The notes beneath the pieces are model-generated. The model saw only the letters and a list, made by a program, of their open reading frames with translations. It was not told the origin of the DNA and did no database searches. A stretch of 64,000 nucleotides of DNA, from the NCBI GenBank assembly GCA_046328505.1, contig JAXLWL010000002.1, forward strand, positions 1,054,001-1,118,000, in the 5' to 3' direction. This DNA is from JBDHWG01 sp046328505. Its GTDB lineage: Bacteria > Chloroflexota > Anaerolineae > Epilineales > JAHCIE01. Both the position numbers and the translations under genes were made by a program. How positions within the stretch are numbered: the first letter of the stretch is position 1; the number at the start of each line of letters is the position of its first letter. Shown here one piece after another: positions 16,427 through 24,359 of the stretch.

Positions 16427-17725
16427 ATGAGCGCATTGCAGTTGAAGCCGCAGCGCGTGGTCAAGGTCACAGTGCTGCTTCTGGTGATGGTCGTCGTCCT
16501 CGGTGTGCTGGCAAGCTGCCAGGCGCGCTCCCAGGGCGGATCCGAGCAGGCAGCAGCGGCGACGACGCCGATTCCGACGCTTGCCCCCATCGCTACCGTC
16601 AGCATCCCAACAGTGGGCCAGGTCACCGGTCAGGGCGCGAAAGCAAACGGAACTCCTGGCGCGGCAGCCTCCATCGATGGCCGAACGTACGTCGGCGAGG
16701 TCCGCGTCAAGGACCAGGTCAGCGTATCACCGAAAGTAGCAGGCCGGATTCAGGAAGTCAAAGTTGATGTCGGCGACCATGTCAAAGTCGGCGACGTCAT
16801 CGCCGTCATGGACACCACCACGCAGCAGGGCGCACTGGCCCAGGCAAACGCTCAGCTCGCCGCCGCGCAGGCCAACCTCGCCAATGTGAAGGCCCCGCCG
16901 CGCGCCGTCGACGTCAATCAGGCGCAGGCCGCCGTGTCGATTGCCCAAGCGGGGCTGGCAAAGCTCCAGGCCGGCGCGACCGACGAGGACAAGGAGCAGG
17001 CTCGCCTGCGCGTGGAGCAGTCCAAGAACCAATTGCTTTCGCTTCAGGGTCAGCGTGATGCCGTGTGTGGCGTCGCGGGCTCGGGGCCAAAGACCGGGCC
17101 GGGCAAGACAGGCACCCTCGCTGCTCAGGGACAGTGCGACTCAATGCGCGGCCAGGTTCAGGCCGCCGAGCAGGCCATTCAGATTGCGGAGCAAGCCTAT
17201 CAGAAGGTGCTCAACGGGCCAACTGAGGAAGACATCAATCAGGCTCAGGCACAGATCGATCAGGCAAAGGCCGGCGTGACCCGTGCGCAGCAGGGCGCGA
17301 CAAAGGAACAGATTGCCGCCGCGGCGGCGCAGGTCGATGTTGCCCAGGCCGCCGTGGACAACGCTCAGCAAGCCATCAACGACGCGACAATCACTGCGCC
17401 GATGGATGGCACCGTTTCTGCTCGAAGTGCCATCGCCGGCGCGTACGTCACCACGGGTGGTAATGGCATCGTTACCATCATCTCGGACGACAGCGAAGTC
17501 TCCTTCGACGTAGAAAGCTCCCTTATCGGGCAGATTGCGACGGGCCAGCCCGTCTCGATCACGGTTGATGCCTACCCCGGCACGACGTTTAAGGGCGCGA
17601 TCAGCCGCATCTCCCCAACCGCCGATACGACTACACGTACTTTCCGCGTGACTGCCAAGCCTGATGACTCCGCCCATAAGCTGCGGCCTGGTATGTTCAC
17701 CAACGTGACAATCGGAGGTCAGTAA
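16427..17725 (+). CDS. RND efflux periplasmic adaptor (membrane-fusion protein), lipoprotein
   Basis: A 432-residue protein with a hydrophobic N-terminus ending in the lipobox LASC, so it is probably a lipid-anchored extracytoplasmic protein. A biotinyl-lipoyl-like half motif follows (GRIQEVKVDVGDHVKVGDVI), then a long Ala/Gln-rich coiled-coil hairpin, the second lipoyl half (DATITAPMDGTVSARSAIAG) and a beta-barrel domain (VSITVDAYPGTTFKGAISRI). That is the standard adaptor layout that links an RND pump to the outside. Start ATG 16427 places the signal sequence correctly, with GGAAGG upstream; ATG 16364 is possible but adds an unlikely charged leader. The pump gene begins 3 bases downstream. 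Confidence 0.9.
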   Translation: MSALQLKPQRVVKVTVLLLVMVVVLGVLASCQARSQGGSEQAAAATTPIPTLAPIATVSIPTVGQVTGQGAKANGTPGAAASIDGRTYVGEVRVKDQVSVSPKVAGRIQEVKVDVGDHVKVGDVIAVMDTTTQQGALAQANAQLAAAQANLANVKAPPRAVDVNQAQAAVSIAQAGLAKLQAGATDEDKEQARLRVEQSKNQLLSLQGQRDAVCGVAGSGPKTGPGKTGTLAAQGQCDSMRGQVQAAEQAIQIAEQAYQKVLNGPTEEDINQAQAQIDQAKAGVTRAQQGATKEQIAAAAAQVDVAQAAVDNAQQAINDATITAPMDGTVSARSAIAGAYVTTGGNGIVTIISDDSEVSFDVESSLIGQIATGQPVSITVDAYPGTTFKGAISRISPTADTTTRTFRVTAKPDDSAHKLRPGMFTNVTIGGQ

Positions 17726-17727
17726 GT

Positions 17728-20700
17728 ATGTGGGTATCCGATACCTCCATCAAGCAGCCCGTCCTGGTTACGATGCTGATGGTGCTGGCGCTCGTGCTGG
17801 GCCTCCTGGCCTACGCGGCGATGCCGGTCGACCTGCTGCCTGACATCTCGTTCCCGACCATCAGCGTTACCGTTGCCCTGCCGGGCGCCGGCCCAACCGA
17901 GATGGCGGACCAGGTTGCCAAGCCGATTGAAGACGGTATGGGCACGTTACAGGGAGTCCGTCATATCACTTCCCGCTCCTCCGAAGGCGTGACTACCCTG
18001 GTCATCGAGTTCGAGTCGTCTCGCAAGGTTGACGCCGCCGCCCAGGATGTCCGCGACAAGATGGCTCAAGTCAAGCCGCAGCTGCCGCAAGACGCGACCG
18101 AGCCCATCATTCAGCAGTTCGACCTGTCGTCCTTGCCTATTATGTCAATTTCAGCAGCGAGCAAGGACACCAGCGTCACCAGCGACAAGTTGCGCCAGAA
18201 GCTGAGTGACGAAATTGTGCCGCGCCTCCAGCGCGTCGACGGCGTCGCTGCGGCCGACTTGAGTGGCGGTCTGACGCGCCAGATCCAGGTCAACCTCAAC
18301 CTCGCCGAAATGCAGGCGCGCGGCATCACACCGCAGCAAGTCGCCGCCGCGATTCAGGCAGAGAACATCACCGTCCCGGGCGGCAAGGTCACGCAAAACG
18401 GCGCAGACATTAGCATTCGTACGCCCGGCCAGTTCCAGACTGTGGACTCGATCAACGACGTTAACTTGCAGGCCCGAACCGGCCTCGTACACCTGCACCA
18501 GATTGCAGACGTCACAGACGGCACAGCGGATGTCACCACGCTCAGCCGACTCAACGGGCTGGACACTATCCGCATTGATGTTCGCAAGCAGAGCGGTACC
18601 AACACTGTCAGCGTCGCCGACGGAGTCAAAGCACAGCTCGCACAGCTCGGCAAGACATACCCTGACCTGAATTTCACCGTGGTGCGCGACGACTCCATCA
18701 TGGTGCGCGAGTCCGTCAACGACGCGCTCATTGAGCTCGTGCTCGGCGTCATTGCCGCCGTCTTCGTCGTGTTCATCTTCTTCCGCGACGTGCGTAACAC
18801 GCTCGTGTCGGTCATCGGCCTGCCGATCATCCTGATCGGGACCTTCGCCGTCATGCGCGTCTTCGGCCTGACGCTGAACATCATGACCCTGCTCGCGTTA
18901 ACCCTCGCCGTCGGTCTCGTCATCGACGACGCCATCGTGGTGCGCGAGAATATCTTCCGCTATATGGAGCGCGGCTACGACCCGAAGATCGCGGCCAGCA
19001 GGGCCACCGCCCAAGTGTCGACCTCGGTGCTCGCGATGACCCTGACCCTGGTCAGCGTCTTCCTGCCCGTGGCCCTCGTCGGCGGCGTCGTGGCGGGCTT
19101 CTTCCGCCCCTTCGGTATCACGGTCGCGGCAGCGATGCTTATCTCGCTCGTTGAGGCCTTCACCCTCGCGCCGATGCTGTCGGCGTACTTCTTCAAGCGC
19201 CAGGCAAACCCGGCGCCGATCGAGCATGAGGGCGCGATGCCGGCGACCGAGGAAGCCGCAATGCTAAATGAGGAGATGGAGATTCGTCACGGCCGGTTCG
19301 ACCGCTTCTACAGGTCGCTCCTGGCCTGGACGATTCGCCACCGCTGGGCCACCGTCGCTATCACGGTTTTGATCATCGTCGGTAGCCTTTACGCCGCTCG
19401 TGGGCTGAAGGTTGCCTTCGCGCCGTCGATCGACAACGGCCAGTTCAGCATCGGCTTCCGCATGCCGCCCGGCACTACACTCGCCGAGACGGACAAGGTC
19501 GCCCGGAATATTGAACAGGTTATACAGAGCGATCCGACCGTTGAGAGCGTGCTGACGACCGTGGGCGCTGCGGGCGCTCCTGAGCAGGCGACGTTGTCTG
19601 TTCAGCTCAAGCACGGCGAAAAGATCGTCCCCGCACAAGAACGGCTCCGTCCCATCCTGGAGAACGTGCCGAACATCTCACTGAGCACGCCCAGCATGGG
19701 TGGCGGTGGTGGCACCGACGTGACCAGCCGCCCGATTCAGCTCCAGCTCCAGACGAGCGGCAGCCTCGATGACCTTACCGCAGCCGCGGCGCAGGTTCAG
19801 GCAGCCATCAAGGGCATCCCCGGCGTCACGGACGTAGACACGGACTATCAGCCTGGTCGCCCGGAGCTTCAGGTGCAGGTTGACCGCCACAAGGCGTCCG
19901 ACCTTGGCGTCTCGACAGCGGGCATAGGCAGCACGCTGCGCACGCTCGTCAACGGCCAAAAAATCTCGACGTTCCGCCAGGGCGGCTCCGACTACGACAT
20001 CGTGCTGCGCCTGCGCCCCGAGGACCGTCAGAACGTCAGCGATGTTCTCGCGTTGAACGTACCCAGCCAGAAGGGCGGGTCGGTGGCGCTGAACCAGGTC
20101 GCCGACGTCACGATGGGCTCTTCGCCGACGCGCATCACGCGCCAGGATCGACTGTATCAGGTGGCCGTCGGCGCCAACAACTTCAACCGCAACCTGAACG
20201 ACGTCGTGACCGACATCCGCGCAGCTACGCGCAACTTGCAGCTACCGGCGGGCGTGACGATCACCGTCGCAGGTCAGCAGCAGCAGCAGACGGAAGGCTT
20301 CACGACCCTACTCACTGCTATGGCGCTGTCGTTCGTCTTCATCTACATGGTGTTGGCGTCGCAGTTCGGCTCGTTCCTGCAGCCGTTCATCATCATGCTC
20401 GCCATCCCGCTGAGCTTCATCGGCGCCTTCCTCGGCCTCCGGGTGACCGGGCTTGCCCTGGACATCCTGGGCCTCATCGGCATGATCCTGCTGATGGGTC
20501 TGTCGACCAAGAACTCAATCCTCTTGATCGACTTCACCAACCGCTTGCGGCGCGCGGGCATGAACTCCACCGAGGCGCTACTGGCGGCGGCGCCGACCCG
20601 ACTTCGCCCGATCTTGATGACTACGCTCGCCATCATGATCGGCGCCATCCCCGTCGCTATCGGCGTCGGCCAGGGCAGCGAGTTCCGCCGGCCGCTGGCA

Positions 20701-20901
20701 ATCGTGACTATCTTTGGATTGCTGACTTCGACGCTGCTGACACTGTTCATCGTGCCGGTCGCGTACAGCCTCCTCGACTCTGGCCTGCGCGGTGGACGCG
20801 CCATCCTGGCCTGGCGGCCGGGGCGGCGACGCAAGCAGACTCCTGCCCCGCAGCGTGGCCCGGAGCCTGTGCCACCAGTTGCCGCTGGCGGCAGCGACTG
20901 A
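17728..20901 (+). CDS. RND efflux transporter permease (HAE1-like)
   Basis: A 1057-residue inner-membrane pump with the AcrB plan: one N-terminal segment, a large loop, a block of about six segments, a second large loop and a final block. The proton-relay motif in segment 4 is present (GLVIDDAIVVRENIFR), as are FIFFRDVRNT and the C-terminal LMGLSTKNSILLIDF. It exports hydrophobic compounds using the proton gradient together with the adaptor encoded immediately upstream. A polar insertion with several Glu residues lies near residue 500. No outer-membrane channel gene is near, which matters if the cell has a single membrane. A hairpin at 20930-20967 probably ends the transcript. Confidence 0.95.
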   Translation: MWVSDTSIKQPVLVTMLMVLALVLGLLAYAAMPVDLLPDISFPTISVTVALPGAGPTEMADQVAKPIEDGMGTLQGVRHITSRSSEGVTTLVIEFESSRKVDAAAQDVRDKMAQVKPQLPQDATEPIIQQFDLSSLPIMSISAASKDTSVTSDKLRQKLSDEIVPRLQRVDGVAAADLSGGLTRQIQVNLNLAEMQARGITPQQVAAAIQAENITVPGGKVTQNGADISIRTPGQFQTVDSINDVNLQARTGLVHLHQIADVTDGTADVTTLSRLNGLDTIRIDVRKQSGTNTVSVADGVKAQLAQLGKTYPDLNFTVVRDDSIMVRESVNDALIELVLGVIAAVFVVFIFFRDVRNTLVSVIGLPIILIGTFAVMRVFGLTLNIMTLLALTLAVGLVIDDAIVVRENIFRYMERGYDPKIAASRATAQVSTSVLAMTLTLVSVFLPVALVGGVVAGFFRPFGITVAAAMLISLVEAFTLAPMLSAYFFKRQANPAPIEHEGAMPATEEAAMLNEEMEIRHGRFDRFYRSLLAWTIRHRWATVAITVLIIVGSLYAARGLKVAFAPSIDNGQFSIGFRMPPGTTLAETDKVARNIEQVIQSDPTVESVLTTVGAAGAPEQATLSVQLKHGEKIVPAQERLRPILENVPNISLSTPSMGGGGGTDVTSRPIQLQLQTSGSLDDLTAAAAQVQAAIKGIPGVTDVDTDYQPGRPELQVQVDRHKASDLGVSTAGIGSTLRTLVNGQKISTFRQGGSDYDIVLRLRPEDRQNVSDVLALNVPSQKGGSVALNQVADVTMGSSPTRITRQDRLYQVAVGANNFNRNLNDVVTDIRAATRNLQLPAGVTITVAGQQQQQTEGFTTLLTAMALSFVFIYMVLASQFGSFLQPFIIMLAIPLSFIGAFLGLRVTGLALDILGLIGMILLMGLSTKNSILLIDFTNRLRRAGMNSTEALLAAAPTRLRPILMTTLAIMIGAIPVAIGVGQGSEFRRPLAIVTIFGLLTSTLLTLFIVPVAYSLLDSGLRGGRAILAWRPGRRRKQTPAPQRGPEPVPPVAAGGSD

Positions 20902-20929
20902 GCCTGAGCGCAAGGTACCGCACCCTTCC

Positions 20930-20967
20930 GACCGGCCACGCGTGGCGACAAGCCCCCGTGGCCGGTC
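20930..20967 (+). terminator. Hairpin terminator after the RND operon
   Basis: GACCGGCCACG (20930-20940) pairs with CGTGGCCGGTC (20957-20967), 11 bp with a 16-base loop, followed by GTCTGTTT. The U-run is weak, but the place, 29 bases after the pump stop, is right. Confidence 0.65.
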
Positions 20968-20987
20968 GTCTGTTTCGAGAGCGACGG

Positions 20988-20996
20988 TGGTATAAT
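20988..20996 (+). promoter_or_regulatory. Extended -10 promoter for the class IV aminotransferase
   Basis: TGGTATAAT fits an extended -10 element (TGnTATAAT). No convincing -35 is visible, as is usual for this type. The aminotransferase ATG is about 30 bases after the expected start. Confidence 0.6.
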
Positions 20997-21033
20997 CAGG
21001 CTATCACCTGGTACCGAAACTGATGGAGCGATT

Positions 21034-21966
21034 ATGTCATCTCACCCCGCATACCTCTGGCTCAACGGTAGCATCGTGCCCTGGGAGTCGGCAACAGTCC
21101 ATGTCGTGGATGCCCGAAGCCTGCTGACGGTATCCTCGGTCTACGAGGGCATCCGAGGCTACTGGAACCCGGAGCAAGAGCAGCTCTACGTGTTCCGCCT
21201 GTCGGACCACATGCGCCGGTTCGGCGACTCTATGAAAGTCATGCGTATGCAGCCGGCCTTCGACACCGAAGCCCTGACGGGGGCCGTGGTCGAGCTGCTA
21301 AAGCGAAACGCCCCGCGCGGTGACGTATATATCCGGCCTGTCGGCTCTTTCGCACCCGACGCCGGCTCCGTGACGGGCGAGGTGGACCCGACGCAGCTCG
21401 AAATCCTCATCTATGCCAACGAGCGGCCCAGCTCGCTGAGCCAGGATCGCCGCATCAACGTTGCCGTCAGCTCGTGGACGCGCATCTCCGACAACTCTAT
21501 GCCTCCGCGCGTCAAGTCCAACGCCAACTACCTCAGCAGCCGCCTCGTCGCAGCCCAGGCGACCGCCGACGGCTACGACGGGGCGATCATCCTCAACGCG
21601 AACGGAACGGTCGCCGAAGGGCCGTGGGCGTGTGTCTTCATGGTCCGCGATGGCGTGGTCATCACACCGTCTGTGACCAGCAATATCCTGGAGAGCATCA
21701 CCCGACGGACGATCATTCAGCTTGTCCAGGAGGCGCTGGGCGCGTGCATCGAACAGCGGGAGGTGGGCCGAACCGAGCTATACATTGCCGACGAACTGTT
21801 CTTCTGCGGCACGGGCGCTGAGGTCACGCCCATTGTGTCCGTCGACCGCTACAAGGTGGGCAGCGGCGCTGTCGGCCCCATCACCGGGCGCATCCGAAGT
21901 CTCTACTTCGACATCGTTCGCGGCAAGGAGGCTGGCTACCGCGATTGGCTCACGCCCGTGTACTGA
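21034..21966 (+). CDS. Branched-chain amino acid aminotransferase family (class IV PLP enzyme)
   Basis: The 310-residue protein follows the fold type IV aminotransferase pattern: VHVVDARSLLTVSSVYEGIR in the small domain, the cofactor Lys161 in PPRVKSNANYLSS, and Glu195 in the AEGPWACVFMV segment. BCAT enzymes interconvert Val, Leu and Ile with their keto acids using glutamate. The usual EGxxxNIF motif reads EGPWACVF here and the C-terminal half keeps FFCGTGAEVTPI, so a related transaminase (D-amino acid transaminase or 4-amino-4-deoxychorismate lyase branch) is a less likely alternative. It appears to be transcribed alone from an extended -10 promoter. Confidence 0.85.
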   Translation: MSSHPAYLWLNGSIVPWESATVHVVDARSLLTVSSVYEGIRGYWNPEQEQLYVFRLSDHMRRFGDSMKVMRMQPAFDTEALTGAVVELLKRNAPRGDVYIRPVGSFAPDAGSVTGEVDPTQLEILIYANERPSSLSQDRRINVAVSSWTRISDNSMPPRVKSNANYLSSRLVAAQATADGYDGAIILNANGTVAEGPWACVFMVRDGVVITPSVTSNILESITRRTIIQLVQEALGACIEQREVGRTELYIADELFFCGTGAEVTPIVSVDRYKVGSGAVGPITGRIRSLYFDIVRGKEAGYRDWLTPVY

Positions 21967-22175
21967 GGTTCGCCAGACCTGGCCCGTGCAGACGCCTTTC
22001 TGCCGGGTTGAGGACTCTTAACGCGGTGCGGCAAAAGCCAGTGTATAATGCGCATAACGCAACTTTCGAGGTGCGGCGGTTTGTGTTGTATTCGCGAGGA
22101 ATCATGCGTTCTTCGCCGGACTATTCCACCCACTGTGGTTCCGACCACATTGCACAGCACAGGAGGATGATCTCC

Positions 22176-23192
22176 ATGACCAGCTCTCGGACCGTCTGGA
22201 ACGTCAACGCCGACGAATTCCCTGCCCATGGCTCGCCGCATCAGAAACTCGAGTTCCTGCTGAACTACGCAGTGCTAGCGCCCTCCACCCACAACTCCCA
22301 GCCATGGCTGTTCCGCATCGTCGGCAAGACCGTCGAAGTGTACGCCGACCGCACGCGGGCGCTCCCCGTCGTCGACCCGGAAGACCGCGAGCTCGTCATG
22401 AGCTGCGGCTGCGCTCTCTATCACTTGCGCCTCGCCATGCACCACTTCGGCTATGATGACGAAACCGAAATCTGCCCTGATGAGGAGAACCCCGACCTCG
22501 TGGCCGAGGTCAAGCTCGGCGGCGAATACAAGCCGACCCCCGCCGAAGACGCGCTCTTCGAGGCGATCAGCATGCGCCGCACCAACCGCCACCGCTTCGA
22601 GGATCGGCCTGTGGACGAAACAGTGCTCCACGACATGCAGGAAGCCGCGGAAGCCGAAGGCGCCTTGCTGAAGATCATCGAGGGTGACGGCCGACTGGCC
22701 CTGGCCGACCTCATCGCCGAAGGTGACCAACGGCAGATGGCCGACAAGCGCTTCCGCCGCGAGCTGGCCGCCTGGATCCACCCAAGCCGCAACGTCTCGC
22801 AGGATGGAATGCCCGCGTATGCCCACACCATCACCGACGTTCCCGACGCCGGGTCGGCCTTCGTCATCCGCACGTTCGAGCTAGGCGACATGCAGGCGAA
22901 CCTCGATTATCATATCGCCATGGGCTCACCCGTCCTGGCTGTCCTTGCCACGCACGACGACACGCCGACCGATTGGATGAAGGTCGGCCAGGCCCTGGCC
23001 CGGCTCTTGCTGCGCGGCCAGGTCGAGGGCGTCTACGCATCCTATCTCAATCAGCCCGTGGAAGTGCCAACCCTGCGGCCACAGGTCCAAGAGATGATCG
23101 GCAGCGCGATTCCGCAGCTCATTCTGCGCTTTGGCTATGGCCCAGACACCAAGACCACCCCGCGGCGTCCTGTCAGCACAGTCATGTTGTAA
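22176..23192 (+). CDS. Acg-family nitroreductase-fold protein (copy 1)
   Basis: The 338-residue protein belongs to the FMN-binding nitroreductase-fold group that includes mycobacterial Acg (Rv2032): LNYAVLAPSTHNSQPWLFRI near the N-terminus, VVDPEDRELVMSCGCALYHL, a second half with RRTNRHRF, and the C-terminal LRFGYGPDTKTTPRRP. Acg-type proteins bind FMN but have lost the usual nicotinamide site, and may store or sequester flavin. Start ATG 22176 follows AGGAGG by 9 bases; the longer frame upstream is non-coding. A -10-like TATAAT lies at 22044-22049. A paralogue with the same layout is at 36063-37097. Confidence 0.88.
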   Translation: MTSSRTVWNVNADEFPAHGSPHQKLEFLLNYAVLAPSTHNSQPWLFRIVGKTVEVYADRTRALPVVDPEDRELVMSCGCALYHLRLAMHHFGYDDETEICPDEENPDLVAEVKLGGEYKPTPAEDALFEAISMRRTNRHRFEDRPVDETVLHDMQEAAEAEGALLKIIEGDGRLALADLIAEGDQRQMADKRFRRELAAWIHPSRNVSQDGMPAYAHTITDVPDAGSAFVIRTFELGDMQANLDYHIAMGSPVLAVLATHDDTPTDWMKVGQALARLLLRGQVEGVYASYLNQPVEVPTLRPQVQEMIGSAIPQLILRFGYGPDTKTTPRRPVSTVML

Positions 23193-23220
23193 GGTCCGAA
23201 CGAGAGAAGGAGGCGCCTTC

Positions 23221-24351
23221 GTGTCGCCCGACGACGTAGCCGCCTATCGCGCGTATTACCAGGACGAAATCGACAGCGCCTCGCTTTACAGGGCGCTAGC
23301 GGAGGCTGAGAAACAGGGGCAGATATCGGAAGTCTACCGCCGCCTCGCAGCCACCGAGGAGCAGCACGCCCAGTTCTGGGCGGCGCGGCTGCAGGCGGCG
23401 AACCAGCCCGTTCCTCCGGCTCGACCGTCGTGGCGCGCGCGAACCATGGCCTGGCTGGCCCGGCGCTTCGGCCCGCAGTTCGTGTTGCCGACGGTCGTCG
23501 ATAATGAACAACGAGATAGCCGCAAGTACGACACGCTGGCCGTGACCCAGGGCACCGGCATGGGAAACGAGGAAGGATCCCACGCGCGAGTGCTCCAAAC
23601 AATGGCGTTGTCGAGCAGCCCGAACGGTTTGGAAGGCGGCAGCATCGCGCAGTTAGAGGGGCGACACCGCGCCACCGGGGGCAATGCCTTGCGCGCGGCC
23701 GTGTTGGGCGCTAACGATGGCATCGTTTCCAACCTGAGCCTGGTTATGGGCGTGGCCGGAGCGGACATGGCCACCCACACTATCCTCATCACGGGCCTTG
23801 CCGGCCTCCTCGCCGGTGCGTGCGCGATGGCGATGGGCGAGTGGCTCTCGGTGCAGAGTGCGCGGGAGCTTTACGAGCATCAGATTGCCGTCGAGAAGGC
23901 GGAGCTGACCGCCTCACCTGAGGAAGAAGAGACCGAGCTCGCCTTGATCTACCAGGCCAAGGGCCTGCCGCAAGACCAGGCGCAGGCCCTGGCGCGCCAG
24001 CTCATTGCGAACCGCGCAACGGCCCTGGACACACTGGCACGCGAGGAGCTAGGCGTGAATCCCGAGGAGATGGGCGGCAACCCGTGGGAAGCAGCCGCAA
24101 CCTCCTTCTTCCTCTTCGCCGCCGGCGCGATTATCCCGGTCTTCTCGTTCTTCTTCCTCGCCGGGACAACTGCCATCGCGCTCAGTATTGTTCTGAGCGC
24201 CATTGCCCTGTTCCTCATGGGCGCTGGGACGACGCTGTTCACCGGCCGCAGTGTGCTTTTCTCCGGCTCGCGCCAGGTTCTCTTTGGGCTTGCTGCTGCC
24301 GCGTTCACCTTTGGCCTGGGCCGCCTGCTTGGCGTGTCCTTGGGGGGGTAA
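23221..24351 (+). CDS. Ferritin-like domain fused to VIT1/CCC1-type metal transporter
   Basis: A 376-residue protein with two parts. Residues 1-60 form a rubrerythrin-like helical pair with Glu16 and the metal-type motif ATEEQHAQFW (Glu46, Glu47, His49). From about residue 150 comes a VIT1/CCC1 transporter: ALRAAVLGANDGIVSNLSLV, GLLAGACAMAMGEWLSV, a soluble helical metal-binding stretch rich in Glu, and three final membrane segments. Such fusions (MbfA/Erv type) export or sequester Fe2+ or Mn2+ across the membrane. The GTG start at 23221 follows AAGGAGG by 7 bases. The gene lies 28 bases after the Acg gene and 8 bases before the acyl-CoA synthetase gene, probably in one transcript. Confidence 0.92.
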   Translation: MSPDDVAAYRAYYQDEIDSASLYRALAEAEKQGQISEVYRRLAATEEQHAQFWAARLQAANQPVPPARPSWRARTMAWLARRFGPQFVLPTVVDNEQRDSRKYDTLAVTQGTGMGNEEGSHARVLQTMALSSSPNGLEGGSIAQLEGRHRATGGNALRAAVLGANDGIVSNLSLVMGVAGADMATHTILITGLAGLLAGACAMAMGEWLSVQSARELYEHQIAVEKAELTASPEEEETELALIYQAKGLPQDQAQALARQLIANRATALDTLAREELGVNPEEMGGNPWEAAATSFFLFAAGAIIPVFSFFFLAGTTAIALSIVLSAIALFLMGAGTTLFTGRSVLFSGSRQVLFGLAAAAFTFGLGRLLGVSLGG

Positions 24352-24359
24352 AACTGACC

